From positions 5,634,616-5,698,615 of the forward strand of contig CAMZMU010000081.1 of assembly GCA_947311845.1 (NCBI GenBank): a stretch of DNA of 64,000 nt. The letters run 5' to 3'. Under the pieces are notes generated by a model that worked only from the letters and a program-made list of their open reading frames with translations, had not been told where the DNA came from and made no database searches. Made by a program: the position numbers and the translations under genes. This DNA is from Poa pratensis (lineage: Eukaryota; Streptophyta; Magnoliopsida; Poales; Poaceae). Below, piece after piece: positions 11,089-22,510 of the stretch (the first letter of the stretch is position 1; each line of letters starts with the position of its first letter).

Positions 11089-14000
11089 TCATAGGAAGAA
11101 GCATGATACCTCCATATCGATGTCGTTATCTTTAGAGGTATCACCTGCAAAAATAAAGATTTAGCTCGTCAATGGATAGACCAGAGACATGGTGCCATAA
11201 TAATAATCATGGACTAATTACTGTCAAAGAATAGACACTGACCATAACAAGATTAATGCTGGTGAATATTTATGACACTAGCAAAATGGTGAATCGACAT
11301 ACGCCATCTCAGACACAATTCTATTGTACCTTTTTAGTTACTCGGATCATCATACTTGCACCTTTTTTTTTAAGATTTGTGTAGCTTGAGTAGCTATCGA
11401 TTTGTCTTATAAGGCGATATTTCAGGTGCAAAACGATCTTATCTTGAGAACACTAAGAGCAAATTTTTGTTTGGGTAGAATGGCAAAGCAAAATATGGGA
11501 TGTACTCAGAGATGGTGTATCGCACTTTGTTGGATAGAATGACAAGAACAAAGCATGATCTGTATGACATTCTATTGCACTTGTCCAGAATGACAAGCCA
11601 AAGCAAGCATGGTCAGCAATCAAAAGGCCCTTTCTTATCTAACCAAGTAATAGCCTAACAAGTCGACTTCACATAATTCTATGCCATTATGGGCTGATTA
11701 TCCACGTCATCAGATCTCTTGTACTTCTTCTGTTCCCTAATTTAAGACGTTTTGCTAAACTAATTTACTATGCCAAAACGTTTTATATTAGGGAACGACG
11801 GTAGTAGTAATTGAGAGCCTTTTCTGTTTGTGTCTACATGAGAGTCCTTTAACCTTAGAATCATTACCACCATATGAAGTATCCAACTACCTATCACTAC
11901 AGCTGGCATTTGATCTCTTACATAAAGAATCTAGATGGATAGCATATGCGCAGAATTTATGCTGCTGTTATATCTACTGAATCAAAATTAATACCTCTAC
12001 AATAATACTATACGAAATAAGCAATGGATAAATTAGTAGAGTCTTAGACTAAAAGGTGATGGCTTTACCTTCATTTAGCTCTGAGGTCCACAATGCTAGG
12101 TTGTCCTTCAGAAGCTGCATCATAAGTGTGCTATCGTTGTAGCCGTCGACACCAGCGGAATTAATCTCACTAGCAGCCTCATCAAATGCTTGTTTTGCGA
12201 CTTGGCAAGCTCTGGAAAGAGACACAAACATGAAAACTCCCAAAGTAAGGATGATGCTTTTGTGCTGTCGAGGACTTGTGGCTGTTGTCATGGTCCCAAC
12301 ATGCGGAATCACGAACAATGAACATTAATATCCAGTATCTCTCTAAACTACGGGCATAGAAAAACCTTCTATAATGGCACAAAAAGAATTTAACTGTTTG
12401 ACTTTACATTTCTTGGTGGGGGGAGTAGCTAAAAGACGTAATAGGTTCATCTGAACCTAGTCACCTTATGCCCCATGTATTTGTTTATTTTAAACATGAA
12501 AAACAGGGATATCCATTTCAGATTATAAAACATCAAACAAAGAGTGAAAATGAGTAATTAAGGGTGAATGACCTCTCATGACAGTTCATTATCTCATAAA
12601 AGAACACTGAGAAATTGAGCGCAAGGCCAAGCCTGATTGGGTGAGCAGGTGAAAGCTCAGTGGAGGCGACAACCATGGCATGCTGCAGCAAATATTTATT
12701 AGTTTGCCATAGGTGGAATGTGAGTCTTAGAACCAGAAGTCAGTTTGAACCTATGTACAAGTTGAATGGTTTCGCACCTGATAGGCCATGAGTGACTGGT
12801 CTGCAGCAGACTTCTTTTCAGTTTCAGTGCTAAATTCAGCCAGGTAACGGTAGTAGTCGCCTTTCCTGAAATATTTGAATTTTGGAGGTGAGTCATGCAG
12901 AAACCAGATAAGGAAAACATGGATATATAAGTACCATGTGAGCATGCAAATGCATAGGAGGAAATACTCTTAATGTGCTGATCGGAAAATATATCAACAT
13001 GAGAAGAGTAATACACGATTGTGAAAGAAAGAGCTGAACTTATAAACATGCACGTACATTTTATAAAAGAACACAACATTTTCACTCGTATTAGCCAACG
13101 GAAGGCAATGAATAGCGATGATTGACAATATCTCGTTGCAAATCATCGTTAGTTCATCCTCAACTTTCTTTCTGTAGGCATTTATCATCCTGCTAGCCTG
13201 ATCGCCCGTTGTCACCTTTTGCTCAAGTGAAGAAAGGATTCTCCATGATGCCCTCCTTGCACCAATTGTATTCTTAAAACCAACTGAAAATAAATGCCTC
13301 TCTTCGGCGCTCATATCCACATCCATCCTAGCAAGCTTCTTAATAAACTCCACCATATCTGCTAGGAACAACCATGAATTAAGAGTTGATATTAACTTCA
13401 TGGAAGCTCAATAATTATGAAAGTTAACTGTTGGATCATTGGAGGAACAAATCAAACTCAAGAAGCGGTTCTTTTTCCATCCAGAGTAATTGTATGAATT
13501 ACTCCAAAAGTTGTGTGTAGAACTCTACAGCTATGCCATGATCTCAGTTAGTGCATCTCTTTCTCTGCCGAAATAGGAAGTTCGCAAAAAAAAAAAAAAA
13601 GACGTATCCAAAGCAGAAGCATAACTGCATAGACCCACTAACTAGTTCCTGGGAGCTATGAGGCTCAGGTCAACAACAGTTGCAAGAAAAGGGGGAACAT
13701 AATGTTGTGTACCTCTGTCAGAGGGAAATCAGGGAATATGGAAACCTATAATGCTTACTCATGATTTCATCACATAAGATTAGGTATATATTAATTAGGG
13801 AGGCTTCCTACATATCATGCGAAGACCCAGCTTTAGATGCTATGTCAAGTGGTCAAGAAATTATTTACAAGTGCAAACTAAAGAGAATCCTGCACAACAT
13901 AGTGTGATAGCGACATACTACACTTTGTAGTTAGAACTGGAATTTATAAGGCATTAGCATCTAACTATGACCAAATTGCCAAAACCAAAAATCTTTATAG

Positions 14001-14779
14001 CACAAAGAACTCTAGTCCTACCAAAATAGAATGCTTACTCCAACCATACAAGAAAAACCACAACCTTTTGCAGTGGTAAACCTCTTTTAACCCAACACTC
14101 AATTAGCATGTGGAGCGAATGACTGATTTCACAGCTCCACTTGTCCAACATGACTAGGAAGATCAATAGATCCATTAGTATATCTGCCAGTTCTCAGAAC
14201 AGAATGCATCATCTTCGATCCTCAAGATCCTTCTTTTTCACAGTGGAACATCATAACACAGCAGGAAGCAGCTCTTGGACTCCTATTATAGATTCGGTCC
14301 CACAAATCATCAGGCACTCAGAGATTGGCCCGAAAATAATCACTGAAAGTAGTATTTCCTATCAATCCGGGGCGGCAACAGGTCCCTTAAGTCATCTCAA
14401 ATTGATGAAATCGGCCCGGAATAATAATCAAGAAACGGCTTGCGATCAACTACCACACATCTGAGCATTTAGCACACGGACAGCAGAAATAAACAAAATG
14501 ACCAGCAGGCTACCGCTCAAGAAGCTAAGCAAATCGAACAGGGAATCACAGGGCAAAGGTCCTAGCGGGTACATGAACCAAGAAACCCCAGATTCCCACT
14601 CCATTCCGCCAAGAAATCATCAGCGATCAACCCGAAATGCAAAAGAACAGACACACTGCACACAACACAAGCAAGGCGCAAGGAAAGCAAGGGAGGGATC
14701 CCCTCTCCACCATACCATCGTATCTCTCCGCCTGCTCGGCCAGCTTCGCCATGCACACCACCTTCCCCCTCTCCTCCAT
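11089..14779 (-). CDS. 14-3-3 protein (GF14), six exons, complete
   Basis: Minus-strand exons 14716-14779, 13058-13358, 12778-12865, 12573-12682, 12069-12211 and 11089-11144 join in frame with GT/AG borders. They total 762 bp and encode 253 residues plus TGA. The start [20 protein letters not shown] matches the conserved 14-3-3 N-terminus. Other hallmarks are [12 protein letters not shown] with the upstream Lys of FKN, and DYYRYLAEF, which supplies the phosphopeptide-binding Arg and Tyr. Also present are [40 protein letters not shown] and DNLALWTSE. Length is normal for the family (about 250-260). The tail is short and ends MEVSCFFL. 14-3-3 dimers bind phosphoserine/threonine motifs on client kinases, transporters and transcription factors, mainly in cytosol and nucleus. 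The several-exon structure and diverged residues suggest an epsilon-like isoform, which is inference. Introns are 1357, 192, 95, 361 and 924 bp. Confidence 0.93.
11724..11804. mobile_element. Stowaway-type MITE in the last 14-3-3 intron
   Basis: An 81-bp palindromic element. The left end CTTCTTCTGTTCCCTAAT and the reverse complement of the right end (CTACCGTCGTTCCCTAAT) match. Inner arms AGACGTTTTG/CAAAACGTTTT pair. It is flanked by TA on both sides (11722-11723 and 11805-11806), the Tc1/mariner target. Confidence 0.75.
13359..14715 (-). other. first intron of the 14-3-3 gene
   Basis: A 1357-bp intron separates the 64-bp first exon from the exon starting at DMVEFIKK. The donor is GAT-G|GTATGG (14715) and the acceptor CCTAGCAG (13359-13360). 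It splits the Asp codon of the ERYDDMVEF motif. An A-rich run occurs at 13587-13600. No inserted element is recognised. Confidence 0.8.
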
Positions 14780-14955
14780 CTCCCCCTGGACTGCTGATTC
14801 CTCTACTCTGCTCCGAGTTCGGCTTCTCCCCTGCTCTGTCTTCACAATCTTTACCTTCCCAAAAGGGAATGGGCGACTCTTCCTTTTCTTTTCTACTTAT
14901 GGGATCTGTTCTTGCTGACGGTGTCCCTTGTATATGTGTTGGCTTCTGGTGTTAA

Positions 14956-16106
14956 GAGCATCTCCAACAGGCGCCCATTTTTTGCAGCGCCAAAATACCG
15001 TTTTAGCGCACTTTTGTTTTAATAGCCGCGCTAAAATGCCGCGCGAAAACGGGATGTTTAGCAGACGTGTTAAAATGCCGCGCCACAAACCTAGATCTGC
15101 ACTCTTTTGCAAAGAAACCAAATCAGAAAAATACAGTAAAAAAATAGACTGCAAATATAGATATATTGATGAACTCGGACGAACAGACGAACACTATTCG
15201 ATTACACGAACATGAGAGTACGAACACTCGATTCGATAACCCTAAATAACTACGATTCGATGAACTAGAACTCGGAATCAGAGGAGAAATCGGAGTCGGA
15301 GTTGGTGTTCTCCAAAATCTCCTCCTCCAGCGCGAGCCACCTGGGGTCGCCGGCGGGCCAGTTGGCGAGGCCTGCCGCCAGTTCCGCCTCCGCCTGCTCC
15401 TTCGCTCGGTGGTGCTCCTGCCGCCAATCGTTGTGCTCGGCGCGCCGCTCCGCCCGGCCGCGCGGGTGTTCCAGAACTCCAGTTCGGCGCGCTCTTCGCT
15501 AGGGTGGTTCCGGTACCATTCCTCGACGGCGCGCTGGTCGCGCTCCTCAACCAGGCGGAGCGTCACGCGGAGGCGGTGCTCGCGGCGGTCTCGGCGGTGA
15601 CGAGGCACGGCTCAGGCGCCAGGTTAGCCGCCTCCTGCGCGTCGCGGCAGTCATGGAAGTTCATCGAGCGGCGCGGGCGGTTGAGCCTCCACGCCGCCGC
15701 GTCGTACGCGCGGGCGGCCTCTGTCGCGGTCCCGAACGTCCCGAGGGGGACGCGGTTGTCGCCGGACCGGATCTCGGCGGTGAACGTCCCGTTCGGGCGC
15801 TCGCGGACGCCGAGGTAGCCGGATTGGGAGCGGCGGCGCGGAGGCATCGTGGCGGGCGGTGGGGATTCCGAGCGGGCGCGGGAGAGAGAGAGCGGTTGGG
15901 AGAGGAGGGAGAGACGCGTGGGTGAAGTGCGCGCTGGACGCGGGGCGGGTTATCTACCGCGAAATCTAGCGCTTTGGCCAGCGCGCTCGGTTTTCCGCGC
16001 GCGCCCTTTTTTCCTGCGCTTGCTGGAGCGGGCAAAATGGCCCCGCGCGGGAAAAAGCCGTTATCTACCGCGCGCGGTCCAATTCGCGCGCCTGTTGGAG
16101 ATGCTC
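14956..16106. mobile_element. PIF/Harbinger-type non-autonomous element, 1151 bp
   Basis: Perfect terminal inverted repeats GAGCATCTCCAACAG (14956-14970) and CTGTTGGAGATGCTC (16092-16106) are flanked by the 3-bp duplication TAA (14953-14955, 16107-16109), the signature of PIF/Harbinger insertion. It carries an AP2/ERF-like reading frame instead of a transposase. The left end lies 177 bp upstream of the 14-3-3 start codon, so it occupies that gene's promoter or leader. Both ends are G/C-rich with repeated CGCGC motifs. Confidence 0.85.
15265..15847 (-). pseudogene. AP2/ERF-domain gene captured in a Harbinger element, frameshifted
   Basis: The ATG at 15845-15847 opens MPPRRRSQSGYLGVRERPNG, continuing into an AP2/ERF DNA-binding domain (GVRERPNGTFTAEIR, LGTFGTATEAARAYDAAAWR, about residues 10-62) and NFHDCRDAQEAANLAP. 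Homology then continues in a second frame from about 15595 (DRREHRL, EERDQRAVEEWYRNHPSEE) and in a third from about 15465 (RAERRAEHNDWRQEHHRAKE and an acidic tail ending SDSDFSSDSEF). The stop is TAG at 15265-15267. The two frame changes mean the intact product would need a reading frame of about 190 residues that is now broken. AP2/ERF factors bind GCC-box or DRE DNA. From memory, similar AP2-like ORFs recur inside repeats of Triticeae, which fits a transposon-borne family rather than a host regulator. Confidence 0.75.
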
Positions 16107-16109
16107 TAA

Positions 16110-16479
16110 GAGGTGATCTTCACTTGATCTGATTGTGATTTTGGTTGTGTGGGGGTGCTCAGGACCAGGCGGTCACTGATGACAGATGGATATTTCCGCC
16201 TGGCTCTAGGAAGCTCTCCTCCATATCCATACATTAAAGAACTATTATTATCCCATTGTCTTTGCCTCTTTGATGTTGTTGCATGGAAGCAAAATATCAC
16301 ACCTACAAAAAAATACCTTGCTGAGGGTTGGATGATTCGTAGCTGGATATCTTTATAATGTTGCACTGGGGCGAGATAATTATCTTTTCAAGTCAATATT
16401 GCAAATGTACTCCGGCCATAAGCAGATAGCGTTCTTGTTTACGCGCATTATCTTTAACCATGAATTTGACAAGCGATAC
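16110..16479. other. spacer, displaced upstream region of the 14-3-3 gene
   Basis: About 370 bp with no recognised gene or element. Removing the Harbinger insertion would place this segment directly in front of the 14-3-3 first exon, so it probably holds the original promoter. No convincing TATA box was picked out. Confidence 0.35.
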
Positions 16480-16630
16480 ATGAGATTTTTTTCCTAAAAA
16501 TATATCATTAGAAACTTTATTCGAGTAAGAATGTAGTGGGAATTTTTTATAGCACATAACCTACATTTTGTTAATCAAATTAATGATTAAAGTTGAACAT
16601 TGAAATATGTACGTGAAAGGAGGGAGTATT
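16480..16630. mobile_element. Stowaway-like MITE fragment
   Basis: The stretch TTAATCAAATTAATGATTAAAGTTGAACATTG followed by GTGAAAGGAGGGAGTA ends in the usual GGAGGGAGTA terminus of Pooideae Stowaway elements. The opposite terminus is not preserved, so it is called as a degraded fragment. Confidence 0.4.
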
Positions 16631-16854
16631 AATTTCGCTACCCAATTTTATCGAGTTATTGAGCGTTGACCTTTTATGTTTATTTTTCTTGGATAAATTT
16701 TCTTTTCCGTCAGGTTAATGAAAAGATAACAAAAGTTAACTCAAAAATGCAATTGGAGTACAAAAATCAGTAATTTTAATCAATCCCATCAGTTCATATA
16801 TGTCTCCTCTATGTATTTTTTCCACTCCTAGTAGTACAAAATCAGTAGAATTGG

Positions 16855-17942
16855 GGCCCTCTCCCCTTTCCCTTCGAGTTTTCCAGATCGGGGCCGGCTG
16901 GCCCCTCTCCCTCTCTTCTCCGGCTTGCCGGCGTTGAGGTGGGCGGGGGACCCCTCCCTGTACAGCAGTAGCTTAGGGTAGGTGTTTAGAGTTGTTGCCT
17001 ATTTGGCGTTTGGCGTCATGCCGGAGTCTGAAGGTAGAGCGTCGGGCCTCCGCGGCCGAGCTCGACGTGTGCTGTCCTGGCCCTTCACTGCGGCACGGTT
17101 CCGGTGGCGGGAGCTGTGGCTGATGGTGAAGTTGCGGGCGGAGATCCTAGACAATAAGGTCGCCGTCGGGAGAAGGGGGCAAGATCAATCCGGCCAGATC
17201 TTGACCCGCCTGCTATTCCTCTCCCTTGCCGTGATGTTCCTGAGGTTGGAGCTGGTGGCGAGCATGGAGGTGGCGGGCTCCTTCAATAAGGCCGTCTCTG
17301 GTGGCCTGTCTCCACTTGCAGCTGTGTTCTCCCTACCTTCTTCTTGGCGCCATGGTGGTGAGCAGGGGAGGCTGGTGAGAAGCTCAAGCGGTGTGTCAGA
17401 TCCAAGCGCGCCCATATGCCTCCGTTTCTCCGGCCGGCCATGGCGGCGAGGGGAGAAGCTGGAGGTGGTCGGGCTCCCGTTTTGTTGGTCGTGGTGTTGC
17501 AGGTGGTCGTCTTCTTCGTGGGTCCTGCTCCGGCCGGCCGTGGTGGCGAGGGGAGCGACCGTGCGGAGGTGGGTGCTGGTGGTGGTGGTCCTTGGCGCTA
17601 CGGTGGCGGCTGGAAGTTCGGCGGCAGCGGGAAGACGGCGCTTTGGCCGTGCTCTTTCAGCGAGGTTAGATTCCGCTGCTTGCGGCGGATGGCGTATGCG
17701 GTCTTCTACAAGGTGGTGGCGCCTTCTTCTCGACGGACGGCGGTACGGCGCCGCTGGCAGCGTCTAGGAATTTGGGGCGAGGCGGTGGTGGGTCTGATTG
17801 TGGTTTCTCCAGGCAGCTCGGGTGCTCTGTGCAAGTTTCGGGGTCCTCTTTGTAATTTTCTTTTCTTTTCGGACCTGTATGTAATTTGTACTGGGCTTCC
17901 TGATATATGAATCAGATCCTTTCAACAAAAACAAAAAAAAAA
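16855..17942 (+). mobile_element. poly(A) retroposon with 17-bp target duplication
   Basis: The sequence AAAATCAGTAGAATTGG occurs at 16838-16854 and again at 17943-17959. The interval ends in AACAAAAACAAAAAA... directly before the second copy. This is the mark of target-primed reverse transcription. The body is GC-rich, with an AATTTTCTTTTCTTTT...GTAATTTGTACTGGGCTTCC tail typical of LINE-mobilised grass sequences. No reverse transcriptase is encoded. The 261-codon frame inside is not similar to anything I recognise. It is either a 5'-truncated non-autonomous LINE derivative or a retrotransposed transcript. Confidence 0.75.
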
Positions 17943-17959
17943 AAAATCAGTAGAATTGG

Positions 17960-18282
17960 TGCTCACTCTTATCTCCTACTTGTAGTACTTTTTCCATGCT
18001 TGGACAGCTGCCACTTTTGATGACCAGGGACCATTGACACCTCTTCTCACTTCTGCATTTCTTAATCCATGGAAAGGAGGTCTACTCTAGATGCCGTATG
18101 CTTTCTTTCTGCTGCTCCCTTAGGTGTCCAAGATATTAGGAGTTCTATAGTACCAAATGCAAATTGTTTAGTCAATCATGGACCCATTGTTTAGAACAGA
18201 CATGGTGCACGTGTTAAGCGATGGTCCCAGGAAAGATATTTGGATACGAGAAACTAGTAGTAAACGTAGTTCAATGGCCAGC
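17960..18282. other. spacer between two mobile elements
   Basis: About 320 bp with no ORF, repeat or RNA gene recognised. Confidence 0.5.
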
Positions 18283-18285
18283 TAA

Positions 18286-19180
18286 GGATGATTCCAACGG
18301 GGCGACCCAAACGGACACCGATTTTGTCCAGATTTTGTTCGTTTGGGTCGTGGTCCGGACAGTTCGGACACGAGCGGACAGGCCTGTCTGGTGAGTGCCC
18401 CCAACGGTGGCGACGCATCCCAAGCGGACAGCAGCAAGGGAAAAAAATCATGAAGAACAGCAACACGAATTGGCCAGCAGCAAGACAAGGAAGGCAAGGC
18501 AAGGCCTGATCTGAAGCTCAGGGATACAAACTAGCTTCTTACTGAAGCTGTTGTGGCCTGATTCTAGCAGCAGCGACACCGTCCAACAGAGGATGCTGCT
18601 GGTGAAGGACGAGGCGCCGACGCTGCTCGTGAGCACCGCTCTGCAACTCGCACCCGGCGGAAGACGGCTTCCGCCCGACGCTCTCCCCCGCCGGCGACGC
18701 AGACGAGTTGCGGAGCTAGCACTAGATCAAATCCATGGTGGTGGCGTCCCGGACACCATGCGCCAGTTCACTGCGGGCGGCCTCCGATCTTGGACCTCCG
18801 CTGCAGCTCCGCGGCCATGGCGTCGGGGCGTCGGTCGATCTTGGAGCTCGGGGAGACGCTGCACCTCCGCGGCCATGGCGGCACCGAGGTGGGGAATTTT
18901 TCGGGAAGAGAGGAGAGAGAAGAAGTGGAGGATGTGTGGTGTTTGTTTGACTGGTAGGTGGGCCAGGCAAGGTGTGGAACGGACAGAGCCGGACGCAGCA
19001 GGACGCGCGGACGCATCTGTCCCGACGCATCGGTGACCCAAATTTGGGCCAGAAATACGTCGCCGTGGACAGAAAAACGGACCTCGGTCCGTTTGCGTTG
19101 CCCCGTTGGGCCGTGTTTTGGCTCCAGCGGACAGGGACGGACGCGCGCGGACTCGATGCGTCAGCCCGTTGGAGTCATCC
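18286..19180. mobile_element. second PIF/Harbinger-type element, 895 bp
   Basis: Terminal inverted repeats GGATGATTCCAACGGG (18286-18301) and CCCGTTGGAGTCATCC (19165-19180) match with one mismatch and are flanked by TAA on each side (18283-18285, 19181-19183). Subterminal regions carry many GGAC/GTCC motifs. The interior (about 18490-18960) is GC-rich and open in several frames, perhaps a captured gene fragment, but no domain is recognised. Confidence 0.8.
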
Positions 19181-19183
19181 TAA

Positions 19184-20496
19184 GGTTGTTCACTTGTTTT
19201 TTCATCTCTACTTTTCGAACAAGATCATTCTGATTTTGTTTCGAAAAAGCATATGCCGATCAAAACTTGAATAACTACAACAATGTGTATGGTATCTTAT
19301 TAGTGTGCATGTTTGTTCCATGTACCTATAGATTGACACGTCTTAGATGTTGTACCATTTCTACAGATGAATAGACCCACTGACTCACAGTTAATGGCAG
19401 AAGCTTGTTGCTTAAGTCATCTAATTTGACTAAGAATATATACGTGGAAGTGTTGGTCTATCGTCTGTATTCTTATATGTAATGTCCAATCGCTAAACTG
19501 CGCATAGCTGTCTCATCTCAGATGTCAAAATATTTATAGAGATCAAACTATCGTAGACAAAATTTCCCCTGTTTTCAACCGATCTTTGGGGACGCTAGAA
19601 AGTATCTTACCAACTTTTATCAGACCTTTTAGAATGCTGGTTTGAATTTTTTAGCAAATGGACTCAAAGGGTATGTTTTGATTGTATCATGACATATGAT
19701 TCTAAAGATTGCACACATTATACAACATACCGGACATAGACATAAAAAGAAACTCATCTAAATACACATTGTCATCCTAAAGTGTATGTACTAGAGACAC
19801 GGAAATAAACTATGGATATATCTGATGAGATTTTAACTGGATTCTTCCAATTTTTAAATAGCAATGGAAAAAAAATGAGCTTATGAATATATAATTAGAT
19901 TAAAAAAAACTAACTCCCAGATCGTTCAGAGGAGCGTCCTGAGAGATTTTAGCCCAACCACCATATAGTATCTCCTCGTGTTCTACCGATGGCTGCCATT
20001 GTGGTAGGTCGGGGCTTTCACTGGCCATTTCCTTAATGGTTTGGTCTACAACGTGTCTCCTTCTAATGGATATTCACAAAAGTGTAACCCCCTCCTCCAC
20101 ATGTTTCTCCACCTCCAACCCACCGGTTCAAGTTCCACCTCCTCCCCCTTTTTTCTCCTGTTTTCGACGCTGGCCAAACCCCCTGCTCACACGGCCCATC
20201 CTGCTCGATCATCCCCTTCGATGTCCCGATCATCCCTCTTAACTCCACTCCCCACCCCCGCACTCCCTTCTTCTTCCGTGCCGGCGAGCCCAAATTATAA
20301 CCCTAACTCCTGCACCCCGAACCCCCGCCCCTAATTTGCACAAAAACCCTGAACCTCTCACAATTTTCACACAAATTATATCATATGGGAGGCATAATAC
20401 CTAAATATTTTGAACTTTTAGCTTTTTAACTATTCCACTCATAAAATGATTTAATATTCCCTCTGTTCCTTGAATAAGGTGTCCAAGTTTTTTTTA
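19184..20496. other. intergenic, no gene recognised
   Basis: AT-rich spacer. A pyrimidine-rich, gene-leader-like stretch occurs at about 20070-20330. A partial MITE end (CCCTCTGTTCCTTGAATAAG) lies near 20460. No assignable coding sequence. Confidence 0.45.
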
Positions 20497-20592
20497 GAGG
20501 ACGACGACGATGACGGAGGCGACGGCGACGACCACGACAAGGATGACAACGACGATGACGACAAAACGCAATCGAAGAGGAATAAGACCTAG
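20497..20592 (+). pseudogene. possible 3'-terminal exon fragment with acidic tail
   Basis: An open frame ending TAG at 20590-20592 encodes about 31 residues that are almost all Asp/Gly/Lys (EDDDDDGGDGDDHDKDDN) and then KTQSKRNKT. It is followed by a 3'-UTR-like AT-rich tract. Acidic tails of this kind occur in histone chaperones and nucleolar proteins. No upstream exon was found, so it may be a captured gene end or simple-sequence DNA. Confidence 0.22.
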
Positions 20593-21651
20593 GAGTAGTA
20601 CTATGAGTAGAGTAGATGATTAGTTGCAAATATTCCTTTTGTAATGAAGGAGAAGAAAACTTTTGCAAATATATATACTTTTGTTCTGATGAAAGAAAAA
20701 TGTTTGCTTTATCGAATTTAACTTTATTTTTAGTTGAATGAAGAAGAAAAAGCAGACAAATTTATGATTAGTTGCACGTACCCATTTCTAATTGTCCATT
20801 TAAATAGGTGTATTAGGCATGCAGAGGGCACAGACGAAGGAACCACGTCTTAATGGGAAAATTAAATTTTAATTAGGATTTAATCAACTAATTATCTCTA
20901 AATATCGTAGTTTTGAATGAAATCATGCTGGAGAACGTTTAACTAAGTTGAAATATATGGTACTGGAATAGTTATAATTTCGGTCACATTCATAAAAAAA
21001 GTCAATGCTTAATCTTGGGGGGATTCTAATTAAAACATGCTTTTTCGAATGTCCATTTAACTTTAGAAAGGCCACAAGATAATCATTTTTTTTTGCAATG
21101 CGAGCGCGTAGTCGTGTTTATAAACCAGTTGTTCACACTCCAAAATAGTGAGGTGGGACTAAACATCCCAACAAGGCCATGTGACTCATCTACCGGCCAC
21201 GCCGTTCCCACCTGTCAGCATCTTAAGCGGACCCACTCGTCAAAACTCGACCATGTAACGGTCAAACAAGTTTGACCCTACGGAAACGCTTCGTTTGGCC
21301 ATTTGCAAGCCTCGCGTGGAGCAAGTGGGGGTAAAAGTGAGGAAAATTAAGAGAGTGGGGCAAAACTGAGCAGAACTAAGCTAAATAGGACACGAACCTA
21401 AAAAACATAACCTATAATCTATTTATCTCCTTTGTCCCGAAACTCAATAAAAATATAAATATTTAAACTATTACATCTTCTTTACATCACCTTATTACAT
21501 CATCTTGTTTATATCTCCTTTATCTCACTTTTTTGAGCTAGCACCGGGTGTTATGGTACCGAAAGTCATATGCAAATTTGCAGTGCGAAAACACACGGTT
21601 CAGCCAGTGGTGGGTCAACGCGATGTCTAAAATCTCTTCACTTTTTTTATA
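20593..21651. other. intergenic, no gene recognised
   Basis: AT-rich spacer with short ORFs only. No inverted repeats or RNA genes noticed. Confidence 0.5.
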
Positions 21652-21776
21652 CTCACTTTGTTACTAAATATAAGATGTTTTAGGTGTTTCACATGTTGAC
21701 TAGGTGCATAACCAAATGAGTGAACATACACACTAAAAATTATCCTAAAACATCTTACATTTATAAACGGATGGAG
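21652..21776. mobile_element. Stowaway-type MITE, 125 bp
   Basis: The left arm CTCACTTTGTTACTAAATAT and the reverse complement of the right arm (CTCCATCCGTTTATAAATGT) align, and inside them AAGATGTTTTAGG pairs with CCTAAAACATCTT. TA precedes the left end (21650-21651). The right-hand TA is lost. Typical Pooideae Stowaway architecture. Confidence 0.75.
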
Positions 21777-22510
21777 CATTAGTGAAAAAAAAACACACGG
21801 CTAGAAAGAGTTTGAATGGGGTTCACATGGCTGTTGGTCCATCAAGCACTGGTTTTTTTTAGGCTTTTAGCATGTTGTCATGTCTTCCTGTAGAGGTGTT
21901 TTGCTTCAAAGATATTTTGCTATGTGCATCGAAGGTCATACATACCGGGGCTTGGCATACCATTCAAAAGAAGAAAAAGGAAAACACATGTAGGCCACGG
22001 AGAAATGAGCAGTGCACGAGCAAGCCTTTGTCTTTGCGTGCGTACCTGGTCCTGCGAAAGGAAGTTTCCAGAAACTCCTCCAGCACAGGGTAGCGGACCC
22101 ACGTGAGACCAGGGGGCCCGCCGCCGCCCACACGGGGTATCGCTTGCGCGGCCACGTACGTGCGTGCCCTCGCCAGCGGTTTACCTGCCGCGCCGCACGG
22201 TGCTCTTCTCGGTCGCGGCTGGCTCTACGGCGGCCCAAGATGGCAAGATCAGGCGCGGCGGCTGTCTCATCGACGGCAACCACGAGGCGGCGCGCCGGCC
22301 GGCACGCGTCTCCGCGCCCTTCCGTGTGGGATGCTTTGGTTCGATGAAGGATCATGGTTTTTTCACTGTCCGTCAAAAGTTGAGATGATTCATATAGGGC
22401 TCAGTTGGTTTCTGTACTTGATCACCGCTTTGCTTTAAACGTCGTCCGTCCATACAAACTGGCTGCGCAATCGACTCGCTAAATTCAAATATGTAAAAAT
22501 AAAAATTATT
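21777..22510. other. intergenic, moderately GC-rich
   Basis: From about 22000 to 22340 several overlapping frames are open on both strands, consistent with GC-rich composition. No conserved motif recognised. No gene called. Confidence 0.4.

Noticed and set aside
16982..17767. 261-codon plus-strand ORF
   Set aside because: It lies wholly in a GC-rich retroposon, has low-complexity Trp/Arg/Gly translation and no recognised domain.
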